From assembly GCA_045123995.1 (NCBI GenBank), contig JBGVKY010000027.1, positions 1 through 28,452 on the forward strand: a stretch of 28,452 nt of DNA, given 5' to 3'. Below are positions 6,815 through 14,719 of this stretch, piece after piece. The stretch's first letter is position 1. Every line of letters begins with the position of its first letter. This stretch comes from HGM11501 sp045123995 (lineage in GTDB: Bacteria > Bacillota > Clostridia > CAKSNL01 > HGM11501). The notes beneath the pieces are model-generated. The model was not told where the DNA came from. It was given only the letters and a program-made list of their open reading frames with translations, and searched no databases. The translations under genes were made by a program, and so were the position numbers.

Positions 6815-7927
6815 TTGATTTATCTGGATAACAGTGCAACTACGAAGCCATCTCCCTCTGTGGTTTCTTCTATGATGAATGTCCTCTCTGAGGACTTTGG
6901 CAACCCCTCTTCCAGACACTCTCTGGGTCTTTCTTCCGAAAGGCTATTAAATAAAGCCAGAGAAAATGTCGCCTTATCCTTACACGCCTCCCCTAAAAAC
7001 ATTATTTTCACATCAGGCGGTACGGAAAGCGACAATCTGGCAATAATAGGTGGTGCCAATATAAAGGCAGGACGACGAATTGTAACCACAACCGTAGAGC
7101 ATGATGCTGTTACAAATGCCTTTTTATACTTGGAATCCTTAGGTTTTGAAGTGGTTTTCGTAAAACCTGAAAAATCGGGTTGTGTGAGTGCCGAAAAGAT
7201 ACTTGGTGCTGTAAATGATTCCACATCACTTGTAAGTGTTATGCACGTAAACAACGAAGTGGGTGCCATTATGCCTATAGAGAATTTAGGTCCTATGATA
7301 AAAAGAAAAGCACCAAGGGCTCTTTTTCACGTGGATGCTGTTCAGTCCTACGGTAAAATTGACCTTTTCCCCCAAAGATGGGGCATTGACCTTTTGTCCG
7401 TAAGTGCTCACAAAGTTCACGGTCCCAAGGGCGTAGGTGCTCTTTATAAAGGTGATAAAGTCAATATGAAATCTTTGCTGAAAGGTGGCGGTCAGGAGGG
7501 CAATTTCCGCTCAGGCACAGAAAATCTTCCGGGAATTGTCGGCTTTGGAGCGGCGGCTGAGGAAATAAATCCAAAAGAGCATTATGAAAGAATTAAATCT
7601 TTAAGAAATGAATTTGCAAAAAAACTTTTAGCTCTCCCCGATGTTTATTTAAACGGCGATTTGGATTCTTCCATTCCTTATATACTGAATGTATCTTTTA
7701 AGGGCATACGCTCTGAAATAATGCTTAATGCCCTGTCCGAAGAGGGAATTTATGTAAGCTCGGGCTCCGCCTGTGCAAGGGGAGCAAAAAAAAGTTCCAC
7801 ATTATCTTCCATGGAAGCAGTTTATCCCGATAATGCCATAAGATTCAGCTTTTCAAAAAATACAAAAGAAGAAGATTTATTAAAAACCTATGAAACAATT
7901 TTAAAGAAACTGGAGATACTAAGATGA
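6815..7927 (+). CDS. Cysteine desulfurase (NifS/IscS-type)
   Basis: A PLP enzyme that takes sulfur from cysteine as a protein persulfide and passes it to acceptors. It has 370 residues with SGGTESDNLA at 67-76, EHDAV at 95-99, HVNNEVGA at 144-151, HVDAVQ at 172-177, the PLP lysine Lys200 in SAHKVHG, and the persulfide cysteine Cys320 in SSGSACARG, followed by the long flexible loop of group I enzymes. The start is taken as the TTG at 6815, giving MIYLDNSATT; an in-frame TTG at 6806 touches the AAAGGA signal and is too close. The stop overlaps the thiI start (ATGA), so the two are translationally coupled and this enzyme most likely serves as ThiI's dedicated sulfur donor. Confidence 0.93.
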   Translation: MIYLDNSATTKPSPSVVSSMMNVLSEDFGNPSSRHSLGLSSERLLNKARENVALSLHASPKNIIFTSGGTESDNLAIIGGANIKAGRRIVTTTVEHDAVTNAFLYLESLGFEVVFVKPEKSGCVSAEKILGAVNDSTSLVSVMHVNNEVGAIMPIENLGPMIKRKAPRALFHVDAVQSYGKIDLFPQRWGIDLLSVSAHKVHGPKGVGALYKGDKVNMKSLLKGGGQEGNFRSGTENLPGIVGFGAAAEEINPKEHYERIKSLRNEFAKKLLALPDVYLNGDLDSSIPYILNVSFKGIRSEIMLNALSEEGIYVSSGSACARGAKKSSTLSSMEAVYPDNAIRFSFSKNTKEEDLLKTYETILKKLEILR

Positions 7928-9096
7928 GAGAAATGATTCTTGCCAAAACAGGCGAACTTATATTAAAGGGCGGAAACCGTCGTCGCTTTCAGGATATATT
8001 AAAAGGAAATATGACCCGTTCATTAAAAAGTGTTGGGAATTTTTCCATTTATGACCAGCAGGCAACAGTATATGTTTATCCCGAAAATGCTTCTGACATA
8101 GATACCATGGTAGAACGTTTGTCAAAGGTTTTTGGCATTGTTAATATTGCCAAGGCTGGAATTACAGAAAAGGACATGGAGAAAATCTTGAATTTCGCTC
8201 CCTTATATCTTAAGAATACCTTAATGGCGGCATCAACCTTTAAGGTTGAGTCAAAAAGAGCGGACAAGTCATTCCCCTATAAATCCCCTGAAATTTCCGC
8301 CATGGTGGGCGGTGCTCTTCTTTCCGCATTCCCCCATCTTAAGGTTGACGTTCTTTCTCCCGATGTTATTGTAAGGGTTGAAATCCGTGATACCGATGCC
8401 TTTGTTCATGCAGAAAAAATCAAAGGTGCAGGCGGTATGCCCACGGGCACCAACGGAAAAGCCATGCTCTTGCTTTCAGGGGGTATCGACAGTCCCGTTG
8501 CCGGTCACATGATTGCAAAGCGAGGAGTATATCTTGAGGGTATTCACTTTTTCAGCTATCCCTATACAGGAGAAAAGGCTAAAGAAAAGGTTCTCGCACT
8601 GGCAGACAAGCTGGCTGATTTTACAGGAAGTATGCCCATTCATATTGTTCCTTTTACCGAGGCACAGCTTGCAATAAGGGATAACTGTCCTGAGGAGCAC
8701 ATGACTCTTATAATGAGAAGACTCATGATGAAAATTGCGGATGAGCTTGCTAAAAGGCGCGATTGTCAGGGACTTATCACCGGCGAATCCATAGGTCAGG
8801 TAGCCAGCCAGACTGTGTGGGCATTGGGTGTTACGGACTCTGTTACAACCATCCCCGTTTTCCGCCCCTGTATCGGTATGGATAAAGATGAAATTGTAAC
8901 AATCGCCAGAAAAATAGATACCTTTGAAACATCAATTCTCCCATATGAGGATTGCTGTACAGTGTTCACCCCTAAACATCCTACCACAAGACCCAACATA
9001 GAAAACATATTAAAAAGCGAAAGCCATATTCCCTTTGACTCTCTGGTCGCTGATGCTATAGCAGGAATCGAAACCATAAACATAAAAAAATACTAA
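7924..9096 (+). CDS. thiI: tRNA sulfurtransferase ThiI (4-thiouridine synthesis)
   Basis: A 390-residue tRNA modification enzyme that activates U8 of tRNA with ATP and replaces its oxygen by sulfur; the family can also feed thiamine thiazole synthesis. A ferredoxin-like/THUMP region occupies about residues 1-165 and the PP-loop ATP pyrophosphatase domain starts with SGGIDSP at 185-191. Conserved TGESIGQVASQT (286-297) and EDCCTVFTPKHP (342-353) follow. The C-terminal rhodanese domain of the enterobacterial protein is absent, as in Bacillus-type ThiI, which relies on a partner desulfurase. The partner is encoded directly upstream with a 4-base overlap. Confidence 0.95.
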   Translation: MREMILAKTGELILKGGNRRRFQDILKGNMTRSLKSVGNFSIYDQQATVYVYPENASDIDTMVERLSKVFGIVNIAKAGITEKDMEKILNFAPLYLKNTLMAASTFKVESKRADKSFPYKSPEISAMVGGALLSAFPHLKVDVLSPDVIVRVEIRDTDAFVHAEKIKGAGGMPTGTNGKAMLLLSGGIDSPVAGHMIAKRGVYLEGIHFFSYPYTGEKAKEKVLALADKLADFTGSMPIHIVPFTEAQLAIRDNCPEEHMTLIMRRLMMKIADELAKRRDCQGLITGESIGQVASQTVWALGVTDSVTTIPVFRPCIGMDKDEIVTIARKIDTFETSILPYEDCCTVFTPKHPTTRPNIENILKSESHIPFDSLVADAIAGIETINIKKY

Positions 9097-9115
9097 TTCC
9101 GGAAGGATGACTTTA

Positions 9116-10357
9116 ATGAAAGCAGAAATAATCTCCGTTGGAACAGAACTTTTAATGGGGCAGATTGCCAATACGGATGCTCAGTTTATCACCGCCAGAT
9201 TATCAGAACTTGGAATAGATGTTCACTATCATACAGTTGTGGGCGACAATGAAAAAAGGCTTAAGGAAATCTTAAGCCTTGCTTTTTCAAGAAGCGATGC
9301 GGTTATAATTACAGGTGGTCTCGGCCCTACCATGGACGATCTTACCAAGGAAACCGTGGCATCTTATTTTAATCTCCCCTTAAAGGAAGATAAGACTGCA
9401 TTAGACTCTATACGGGATTATTTTAAAAAAATGAAAAGGGAAATGACCGAGTCTAATAAAAAGCAGGCTTTAATCCCCGAGGGTGCCATGCCTTTATATA
9501 ATAACTTCGGCACAGCCCCTGGCTGCCTTATAGATAAAGACGGTAAAATTGCCGCCATGCTCCCTGGTCCTCCCAGGGAATTACAGCCAATGTTCACGGA
9601 ATATTTAATCCCCTATTTTAATAAAATCAGCGGATTTCACTTGGAATCCTTATATTTAAGGATTTTCGGAATCGGCGAAGCGGAAGCGGAAAGCAGAATA
9701 AAGCATTTAACCGCTTCTTCCAACCCTACCGTTGCTCCTTATGTAAATCCCGGGGAGCTTACTTTGAGAATAAGCGCCAAGGCAGATACAAAAGAAGCTG
9801 CCCTTTCAATGATTGCCCCCGTAAAGACAGAACTATTTGAAATCTTTTCAGATAAAATCTACGGAGAGGGGCTTTCCTACTCCCTGCCCCAGGCGGTTTT
9901 GGACCTTTTATGCGAAAGAAACCTAACCTTTTCCTCTGCAGAATCCTGCACCGGCGGCATGATTGCTTCCGCCATTACCGACCTTTCAGGCTCATCCAAG
10001 GTATTTTTATACGGTGCGGTAACCTATGCAAATTCCGCAAAAGAACAGGCTCTGGGGGTTTCTCCTGAAACACTCGAAAAACACGGGGCGGTTTCAGAAG
10101 AAACAGTTTTAGAAATGGCACGCGGGGTAAGACTTCGCTCTTCTTCCGATATAGGAGTGGCAACCAGCGGAATTGCAGGCCCCACCGGAGGAACCGAAGA
10201 AAAACCCGTGGGAACTGTTTATATTGCCATATCAACAAAAAAATACGAAAAGGCCATAAGGCTTTTCATTCCCGGTATGCGTGACAGAGTGAGGAATTCA
10301 GCCATGCTCAACGTATTTGACCTTATAAGAAGAACAGTACTGGAGGATTTGGTATGA
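9116..10357 (+). CDS. cinA: CinA-family protein (NMN amidohydrolase domain)
   Basis: A 413-residue two-domain protein. The N-terminal half is MoaB/MogA-like (VGTELLMGQIANTDA at 8-22, TGGLGPTMDD at 66-75, PGPPREL at 150-156). The C-terminal half carries SAESCTGG (274-281) and GIAGPTGG, the PncC nicotinamide-mononucleotide deamidase domain that recycles NMN to nicotinate mononucleotide. The family is named from competence-induced genes that often neighbour recA; here recA is about 2 kb downstream but separately promoted. The start is the ATG at 9116, spaced nine bases from GGAAGG; the ATG at 9107 touches that signal. It sits 19 bases after thiI and its stop overlaps the next start. Confidence 0.93.
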   Translation: MKAEIISVGTELLMGQIANTDAQFITARLSELGIDVHYHTVVGDNEKRLKEILSLAFSRSDAVIITGGLGPTMDDLTKETVASYFNLPLKEDKTALDSIRDYFKKMKREMTESNKKQALIPEGAMPLYNNFGTAPGCLIDKDGKIAAMLPGPPRELQPMFTEYLIPYFNKISGFHLESLYLRIFGIGEAEAESRIKHLTASSNPTVAPYVNPGELTLRISAKADTKEAALSMIAPVKTELFEIFSDKIYGEGLSYSLPQAVLDLLCERNLTFSSAESCTGGMIASAITDLSGSSKVFLYGAVTYANSAKEQALGVSPETLEKHGAVSEETVLEMARGVRLRSSSDIGVATSGIAGPTGGTEEKPVGTVYIAISTKKYEKAIRLFIPGMRDRVRNSAMLNVFDLIRRTVLEDLV

Positions 10358-11166
10358 TTACTCTTTGGGAAGATGGAAAAATTCCTTTTTACAACGAAAA
10401 CTCAGACCAAATACCGCATATAGACTCCTATTTAATTGAAAGTGACAAGCCTCTTGGTGCTGTTATCATCTTCCCCGGTGGCGGCTATCGTCATTTAGCT
10501 ATGGATCACGAGGGGAAAAAGACGGCGGAGTTTTATAACGCCCAGGGCTTTAACGCATTTGTGATAACTTATCGACTGGCTCCCGATTACGCTCATCCTG
10601 CTATGCTAACAGATGCTCTTCGTGCCATAAGATATGTAAGATACCACGCCAAAGAATTTAACATAAATCCCGACCAGATTGCAATTTTAGGCTATAGCGC
10701 AGGAGGCCATCTGGCTGGAAGCTTACTTACTCATTACGATTTCCCCATAGATAAAAATGACGAAATTGATTTGGTATCTGCAAGACCTGATGCTGCCATT
10801 TTATGCTACGGCGTTATTTCCTTAGAAGATAAAATCACTCATATGGGATCTAAAACAAGCCTCCTTGCTCCTTACAAAGGAGAAGAATATGAATTCTTAG
10901 CTGAATTTCTTTCTTCAGAAAAGCAGATTTCATGTGATACGCCTCCCACCTTTTTGTGGCACACTGCAGATGATGGTGCTGTCCCCGTAGCAAACAGTAT
11001 AAACATGGCAAAGGCTCTTTCAGAAAAGAAAGTACCCTTTGAACTACATATATATCCTCACGGTCCTCACGGTCTTGGAATTGACCCGACAGTTCCCCAT
11101 GTAAAAAGCTGGGCGCCTTTAAGCGCGGCATGGCTTCGTGACGAAATAAAATTTAGTTTTAAATAA
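10354..11166 (+). CDS. Alpha/beta-hydrolase, acetylesterase-like
   Basis: A 270-residue esterase of the BD-FAE/acetyl-xylan-esterase-like group. Oxyanion loop PGGGY at 41-45, nucleophile Ser115 in GYSAGGH, acid residue Asp207 in HTADDGAVPV and His239 in HGPHGLG make a complete triad. There is no signal peptide, so it would act inside the cell, for example on acetylated sugars taken up from plant polysaccharides. The natural substrate is inferred only from the family. Its ATG overlaps the cinA stop (ATGA), and its 3' end overlaps the convergent P-loop ATPase gene by eight bases, leaving no room for a dedicated terminator. Confidence 0.82.
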   Translation: MITLWEDGKIPFYNENSDQIPHIDSYLIESDKPLGAVIIFPGGGYRHLAMDHEGKKTAEFYNAQGFNAFVITYRLAPDYAHPAMLTDALRAIRYVRYHAKEFNINPDQIAILGYSAGGHLAGSLLTHYDFPIDKNDEIDLVSARPDAAILCYGVISLEDKITHMGSKTSLLAPYKGEEYEFLAEFLSSEKQISCDTPPTFLWHTADDGAVPVANSINMAKALSEKKVPFELHIYPHGPHGLGIDPTVPHVKSWAPLSAAWLRDEIKFSFK

Positions 11167-12205
11167 GAAATCCTTCAAGTTCTCTCGCAGTTTTTTGAAG
11201 TCTTCCGTAGTCAAGGCTTCCCGAGAGGACTTTTTCTTTTTCACTTTCAAGATATAAAACTCTTTTAAGATGCATCTTTGCTTTTAAAATTTCTTCGTTA
11301 TAGCTTCTTTTTATTTCCGTAAGCTCCTTATAAAATTTTTCATCTGTATCCTTTTTAACCGCCATTTCGTAAACGTCAAATACCTCATCTCCGCTTCTTT
11401 CAGGTTTCTTTTCATGAGGATTTGTTGCATCAAATGCCGAAAATCCCATTTCCCTTATTACTATCATATCAAGGCTCACGGGGTCAAAACTGCAGTAATA
11501 GCTTTCCACGGAAAAGCCTCTTATCAAAGCCTCTTTTCGTATTTTTTTCAAAATGGTGGATTTTCCCGTGCCGGGGCGACCGTTAATTAAAATACGTCTG
11601 TTTGTTCCCGAAGTTAAGTTCTCTATGTAGTTTATGTTCCCTTCGGGAAGCATGCTTCCGAAAAATCCACGTTCCGATTTCCCCGTACTGCTCTTTACCG
11701 ATTTTCCGCTGAAAAGGCCCAAGATAAGGGAATCTGTACGTTTTTCAAGAATATCAAAGTCCATATTTTCTATATAAATTTTCTCCCAGTCATCATGGAT
11801 TTTCTTTGCCTGGGAAAGATGATAAAATATACTTTCCTTTTCTTCCTTTTCTTTTTTTATAAATTCTTCTTTCTTATCTTCAGGCAAAAAATCACCATAG
11901 CAGTCTGAAAAATCCAGGACTTCCCCCTTGACCTTTCCCTTGAGACATTTATCCTTTACAAAAAGAATATTTCCCGTTTTTATGGCGTCAATGTATTTTT
12001 CATGTGCGCATCCCAAGAGAATTTTATGCCCCACTTTATTTTTATCTAAAATATTTTCAATTTCACCGAAAATCAAATCCGATGCTCTTTTGGTTAAATT
12101 TTTTAATATTATAATTTTCTTTGAAGACAGCGTATAATCATCCATATAGCTTACATGCCCCATGGAGCTATATGCATCGTGAAAAAACCTATATTTACTA
12201 CTCAA
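11159..12205 (-). CDS. PRK06851-like P-loop ATPase with degenerate first half
   Basis: A 348-residue protein that from memory resembles the Firmicute PRK06851 family, which has two tandem P-loop ATPase halves joined by a conserved segment. The second half has a complete Walker A (GRPGTGKST, 209-217) followed by YYCSFDPVSLDMIVI, the usual position of the family's CSSDPDSLD motif. The linker IHDDWEKIYIENMDF matches the family's joint. The first half keeps the same order (IIILKNL..., HKILLGCAHEKYIDAI) but the P-loop is gone. No role is established for this family. The TTG at 12205 is chosen because AGAGGTGA lies six bases before it; the in-frame GTG at 12214 is inside that signal. Walker B cannot be assigned with confidence. 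Confidence 0.7.
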   Translation of the reverse strand: MSSKYRFFHDAYSSMGHVSYMDDYTLSSKKIIILKNLTKRASDLIFGEIENILDKNKVGHKILLGCAHEKYIDAIKTGNILFVKDKCLKGKVKGEVLDFSDCYGDFLPEDKKEEFIKKEKEEKESIFYHLSQAKKIHDDWEKIYIENMDFDILEKRTDSLILGLFSGKSVKSSTGKSERGFFGSMLPEGNINYIENLTSGTNRRILINGRPGTGKSTILKKIRKEALIRGFSVESYYCSFDPVSLDMIVIREMGFSAFDATNPHEKKPERSGDEVFDVYEMAVKKDTDEKFYKELTEIKRSYNEEILKAKMHLKRVLYLESEKEKVLSGSLDYGRLQKTARELEGFLI

Positions 12206-12317
12206 AAAAATCACCTCTTTTTATTATATGACTCACTTTTTGATATAATCCTCCTTGACGAAAAATTCCTTTGATAGTATACTTAATAATATAAATTAAA
12301 ATTTTTTTAAAAAACTA

Positions 12318-12346
12318 TTGACAAAACATATGTTCGCATTTATAAT
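12318..12346 (+). promoter_or_regulatory. Consensus sigma-A promoter of recA
   Basis: TTGACA (12318-12323), 17-base spacer, TATAAT (12341-12346), a perfect consensus. A LexA box occupies the spacer, so repressor binding would block polymerase. Confidence 0.85.
12323..12336 (+). promoter_or_regulatory. LexA (DinR/Cheo) box 1 in the recA promoter
   Basis: AAAACATATGTTCG against the Gram-positive consensus CGAACATATGTTCG; the right half and centre are exact. It lies between -35 and -10, an effective place for SOS repression. Confidence 0.7.
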
Positions 12347-12357
12347 ATAGAAAAAGG

Positions 12358-12371
12358 CGAATATTTGTTCT
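12358..12371 (+). promoter_or_regulatory. LexA box 2 in the recA leader
   Basis: CGAATATTTGTTCT differs by one base from CGAAC-N4-GTTCT. It lies just downstream of the -10, about 35 bases from box 1 (near three helical turns), suggesting cooperative repressor binding. Confidence 0.65.
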
Positions 12372-12391
12372 TATTGTAGGAGGTTATATAA

Positions 12392-13471
12392 ATGAAAAAA
12401 TCACAGTCACCCAAATGCGACAATCAGTCAAAGGCAGATGCTTTGAAAAGTGCTCTTGCACAAATAGAGAAAGATTACGGTAAAGGAACCATAATGAAGC
12501 TTGGCGAATCCGGTAATTTAGAGGTTGAAGCTCTCTCCACCGGTATTTTAAGCCTTGATATCGCTTTGGGAATCGGCGGTATTCCCAAGGGAAGAATTGT
12601 CGAAGTATACGGCCCCGAATCTTCAGGTAAAACCACATTGACCCTTTTGCTTGCGGCACAGTGCCAGAGAGAGGACGGAATTGTTGCTTTCGTTGATGCA
12701 GAGCATGCTTTGGACCCCGAATATGCCAAGACTCTGGGCGTTGACATTGACGAGCTTTTGGTTTCCCAGCCAGATACCGGTGAGCAGGCTCTTGCCATTG
12801 TGGAATCATTGGTAAGAAGCAGTGCGGTGGACCTTGTTATAGTAGACTCCGTTGCAGCATTGGTTCCCAAGGCTGAAATCGACGGTGAAATGGAGGACCA
12901 GCAGGTTGGTCTTCAGGCGAGACTTATGTCCAAGGCTCTCCGTAAGCTTGCAGGTATAATAAATAAGACAAATACCATCGTTATCTTTATAAATCAGCTT
13001 CGTGAAAAAGTTGGAGTTATGTTCGGTAATCCCGAAACCACCACAGGCGGTATGGCTCTTAAGTTCTATTCCTCCGTTAGAATGGATATCCGTAAGGGTG
13101 AGCCCATTAAAGAAGGAGCAAATATCATTGGCACAAAAACCAAGGTTAAAATCGTTAAGAACAAGGTTGCTCCTCCCTTCAAGAAAGCGGAATTTGATAT
13201 GCTCTACGGTAAGGGCTTCGCTCCCGAGGGTGTGGTTTTAGACATGGCAGTTGAGCTTGACATCATAAACAAAGCAGGTGCCTGGATTTCCTATAATGGC
13301 GAGCGTATTGCCCAGGGCAGAGAAAATGCAAAGCAGTACTTAATGGAGCATCCTGAAATCTTTGCCGAAGTAAAGGAAAAGGTTTTAGCTCACTATAAGG
13401 GTGAGGTTAAACTTTCCGCTAATAATGACTCTCTCCTCTCTGATGAATTTTTAGAGGGCGACGAAGAATAA
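12392..13471 (+). CDS. recA: Recombinase RecA
   Basis: The 359-residue strand-exchange ATPase for homologous recombination and SOS activation (LexA self-cleavage coprotease). It has Walker A GPESSGKT at 74-81, FVDAEHALDP after it, VDLVIVDSVAALVP as Walker B, the conserved QLREKVGVMFGNPETTTGG segment and KVKIVKNKVAPPFKKAEFDMLYG. The C-terminus ends in the acidic tail typical of RecA (EFLEGDEE). The ATG at 12392 follows AGGAGG (12378-12383). It is a single gene, controlled by a consensus promoter with two LexA boxes and ended by the hairpin at 13501-13548. ftsZ converges on it from the other side. Confidence 0.98.
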   Translation: MKKSQSPKCDNQSKADALKSALAQIEKDYGKGTIMKLGESGNLEVEALSTGILSLDIALGIGGIPKGRIVEVYGPESSGKTTLTLLLAAQCQREDGIVAFVDAEHALDPEYAKTLGVDIDELLVSQPDTGEQALAIVESLVRSSAVDLVIVDSVAALVPKAEIDGEMEDQQVGLQARLMSKALRKLAGIINKTNTIVIFINQLREKVGVMFGNPETTTGGMALKFYSSVRMDIRKGEPIKEGANIIGTKTKVKIVKNKVAPPFKKAEFDMLYGKGFAPEGVVLDMAVELDIINKAGAWISYNGERIAQGRENAKQYLMEHPEIFAEVKEKVLAHYKGEVKLSANNDSLLSDEFLEGDEE

Positions 13472-13500
13472 GTTCATCTTTTCTTTTTTGCAATGATAGA

Positions 13501-13548
13501 TTATATAATAAGCCCCGAAGAAAAATTTCTTCGGGGCTTATTATATAA
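13501..13548. terminator. Long perfect hairpin terminating recA
   Basis: Two perfectly complementary 23-base arms with a 2-base centre (core CCCCGAAGAAA / TTTCTTCGGGG, AT-rich outer part). On the plus strand the GC-rich stem is followed by CTTATTATATAA, a U-rich tail within the outer arm. The symmetry makes it usable in both directions. Confidence 0.8.
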
Positions 13549-13550
13549 AA

Positions 13551-13576
13551 AAGTCCGTGGCATACGCCACGGACTT
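13551..13576 (-). terminator. Rho-independent terminator of ftsZ
   Basis: AAGTCCGTGGC and GCCACGGACTT form an 11-bp stem with a 4-base loop. On the minus strand it is followed by a T-run (GGACTTTTTTAT), directly after the ftsZ stop. It ends the division cluster transcript. Confidence 0.85.
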
Positions 13577-13581
13577 ATGTA

Positions 13582-14643
13582 TTATTCTAAGTTGGGTTTC
13601 TTAAGGAAAACAGGAATGTCGGGATAGCTGTCATCGCCACCGTCAATATTAAGTGCGCCGAAGATAGAGTCGCCCTTTTTCTTTTCTTTTCCTTCAAAGC
13701 CTGTTGCTATAATTGTAATAGAAACATCGTCACCCATAGATTCGTCTGTAATCATGCCCATTTTGAAGAATACGTTGGGGTCAGCATAGCTCTGAACAAG
13801 CTCTGCAGCTTCGTTAACTTCAAACAGGGAAAGATCGTCGTTTCCTGTGATGCACATAAGTATGCCTGTTGCACCTTCGATGTTTGTTTCAAGTAAGGGA
13901 GCTTCGATAGCAGCCTTTGCAGCAAGTTCAGCTCTGTTCTCACCTGATGCTCTTCCGATACCGAAATGAGCACATCCTGCATCCTTCATGACGCTTGTTA
14001 CGTCAGCAAAGTCAGCGTTCATGAAACCAACATTACCGATAAGCTCTGTGATTCCCTGTACGCCCTGACGAAGAGCTTCGTCAGCCATTACGAATGCATC
14101 ACGGAGTGTGGTTTTTGCACTTCCGATTGTAAGAAGCTTGTCATTGGGGATTACAACGATTGTATCAACATTCTCTTTAAGAGCTTCGATACCCTCTAAA
14201 GCCTTGTCCATTCTTCTCTTACCTTCAAACTGGAAGGGCTTTGTAACGATACCAACTGTAAGAATTCCCTTTTTCTTGGCAATGCCTGCGATAACGGGAG
14301 CTGCACCTGTACCTGTTCCGCCACCCATACCTGCAGCGATAAATACCATGTCTGCTTCTTCCATAATCTTTTCAAGTTCAGCTACAGATTCTTCAGCAGC
14401 TTTCTTACCAACCTCGGGGTCGGAACCTGCGCCCTGTCCCTTTGTAACCTTGTCGCCGATCTGAAGAGTTCTGTCAGCCTTGGAACAAGCCAAAGCCTGA
14501 GCATCTGTGTTTACTGCAATAAATTCAACGTGTTTAACACCGGCAGCCACCATTCGGTTAATAGCGTTGTTTCCGCCGCCGCCTACACCAATAACTTTAA
14601 TAATCTGAGTTTCTTTCATTTCAAACATTTTATCCTCCGGCAT
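13582..14643 (-). CDS. ftsZ: Cell division protein FtsZ
   Basis: The tubulin-like GTPase that forms the Z ring. In the 353-residue form starting at the ATG at 14643, VIGVGGGGNNA lies at 17-27, the GTP-binding GGGTGTG at 107-113 and the catalytic T7 loop NADFADV at 209-215. The disordered linker is very short. The tail PDIPVFLKKPNLE is the conserved peptide that docks FtsA/SepF/EzrA-type partners. AAGGAGG sits eight bases before the ATG at 14643; a second ATG at 14628 also has a GGAGG in front, so nested starts are possible. The in-frame TTG at 14664 precedes these signals and is rejected. It has its own promoter (14679-14705) and terminator. ftsA is not adjacent. Confidence 0.97.
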   Translation of the reverse strand: MPEDKMFEMKETQIIKVIGVGGGGNNAINRMVAAGVKHVEFIAVNTDAQALACSKADRTLQIGDKVTKGQGAGSDPEVGKKAAEESVAELEKIMEEADMVFIAAGMGGGTGTGAAPVIAGIAKKKGILTVGIVTKPFQFEGKRRMDKALEGIEALKENVDTIVVIPNDKLLTIGSAKTTLRDAFVMADEALRQGVQGITELIGNVGFMNADFADVTSVMKDAGCAHFGIGRASGENRAELAAKAAIEAPLLETNIEGATGILMCITGNDDLSLFEVNEAAELVQSYADPNVFFKMGMITDESMGDDVSITIIATGFEGKEKKKGDSIFGALNIDGGDDSYPDIPVFLKKPNLE

Positions 14644-14678
14644 ATTTTTTGCCTCCTTATCCAATTTTACTATTATAT

Positions 14679-14705
14679 ATTATAACATTTTTGCAACTTT
14701 GTCAA
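14679..14705 (-). promoter_or_regulatory. Promoter of ftsZ
   Basis: On the minus strand TTGACA (14700-14705) and TATAAT (14679-14684) are separated by 15 bases, shorter than usual. A TG one base before the -10 makes an extended -10. The -35 overlaps an AATGATT/AATCATT inverted repeat (14704-14720) adjacent to the ftsQ stop. Confidence 0.55.
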
Positions 14706-14719
14706 TGATTAAAAATCAT

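Noticed and set aside
12203..12256. A leader peptide before the P-loop ATPase, suggested by AAGGAGG at 12250-12256 with no matching start codon
   Set aside because: The only nearby start (GTG) is 13 bases away and gives 12 residues; the evidence is too thin to call.
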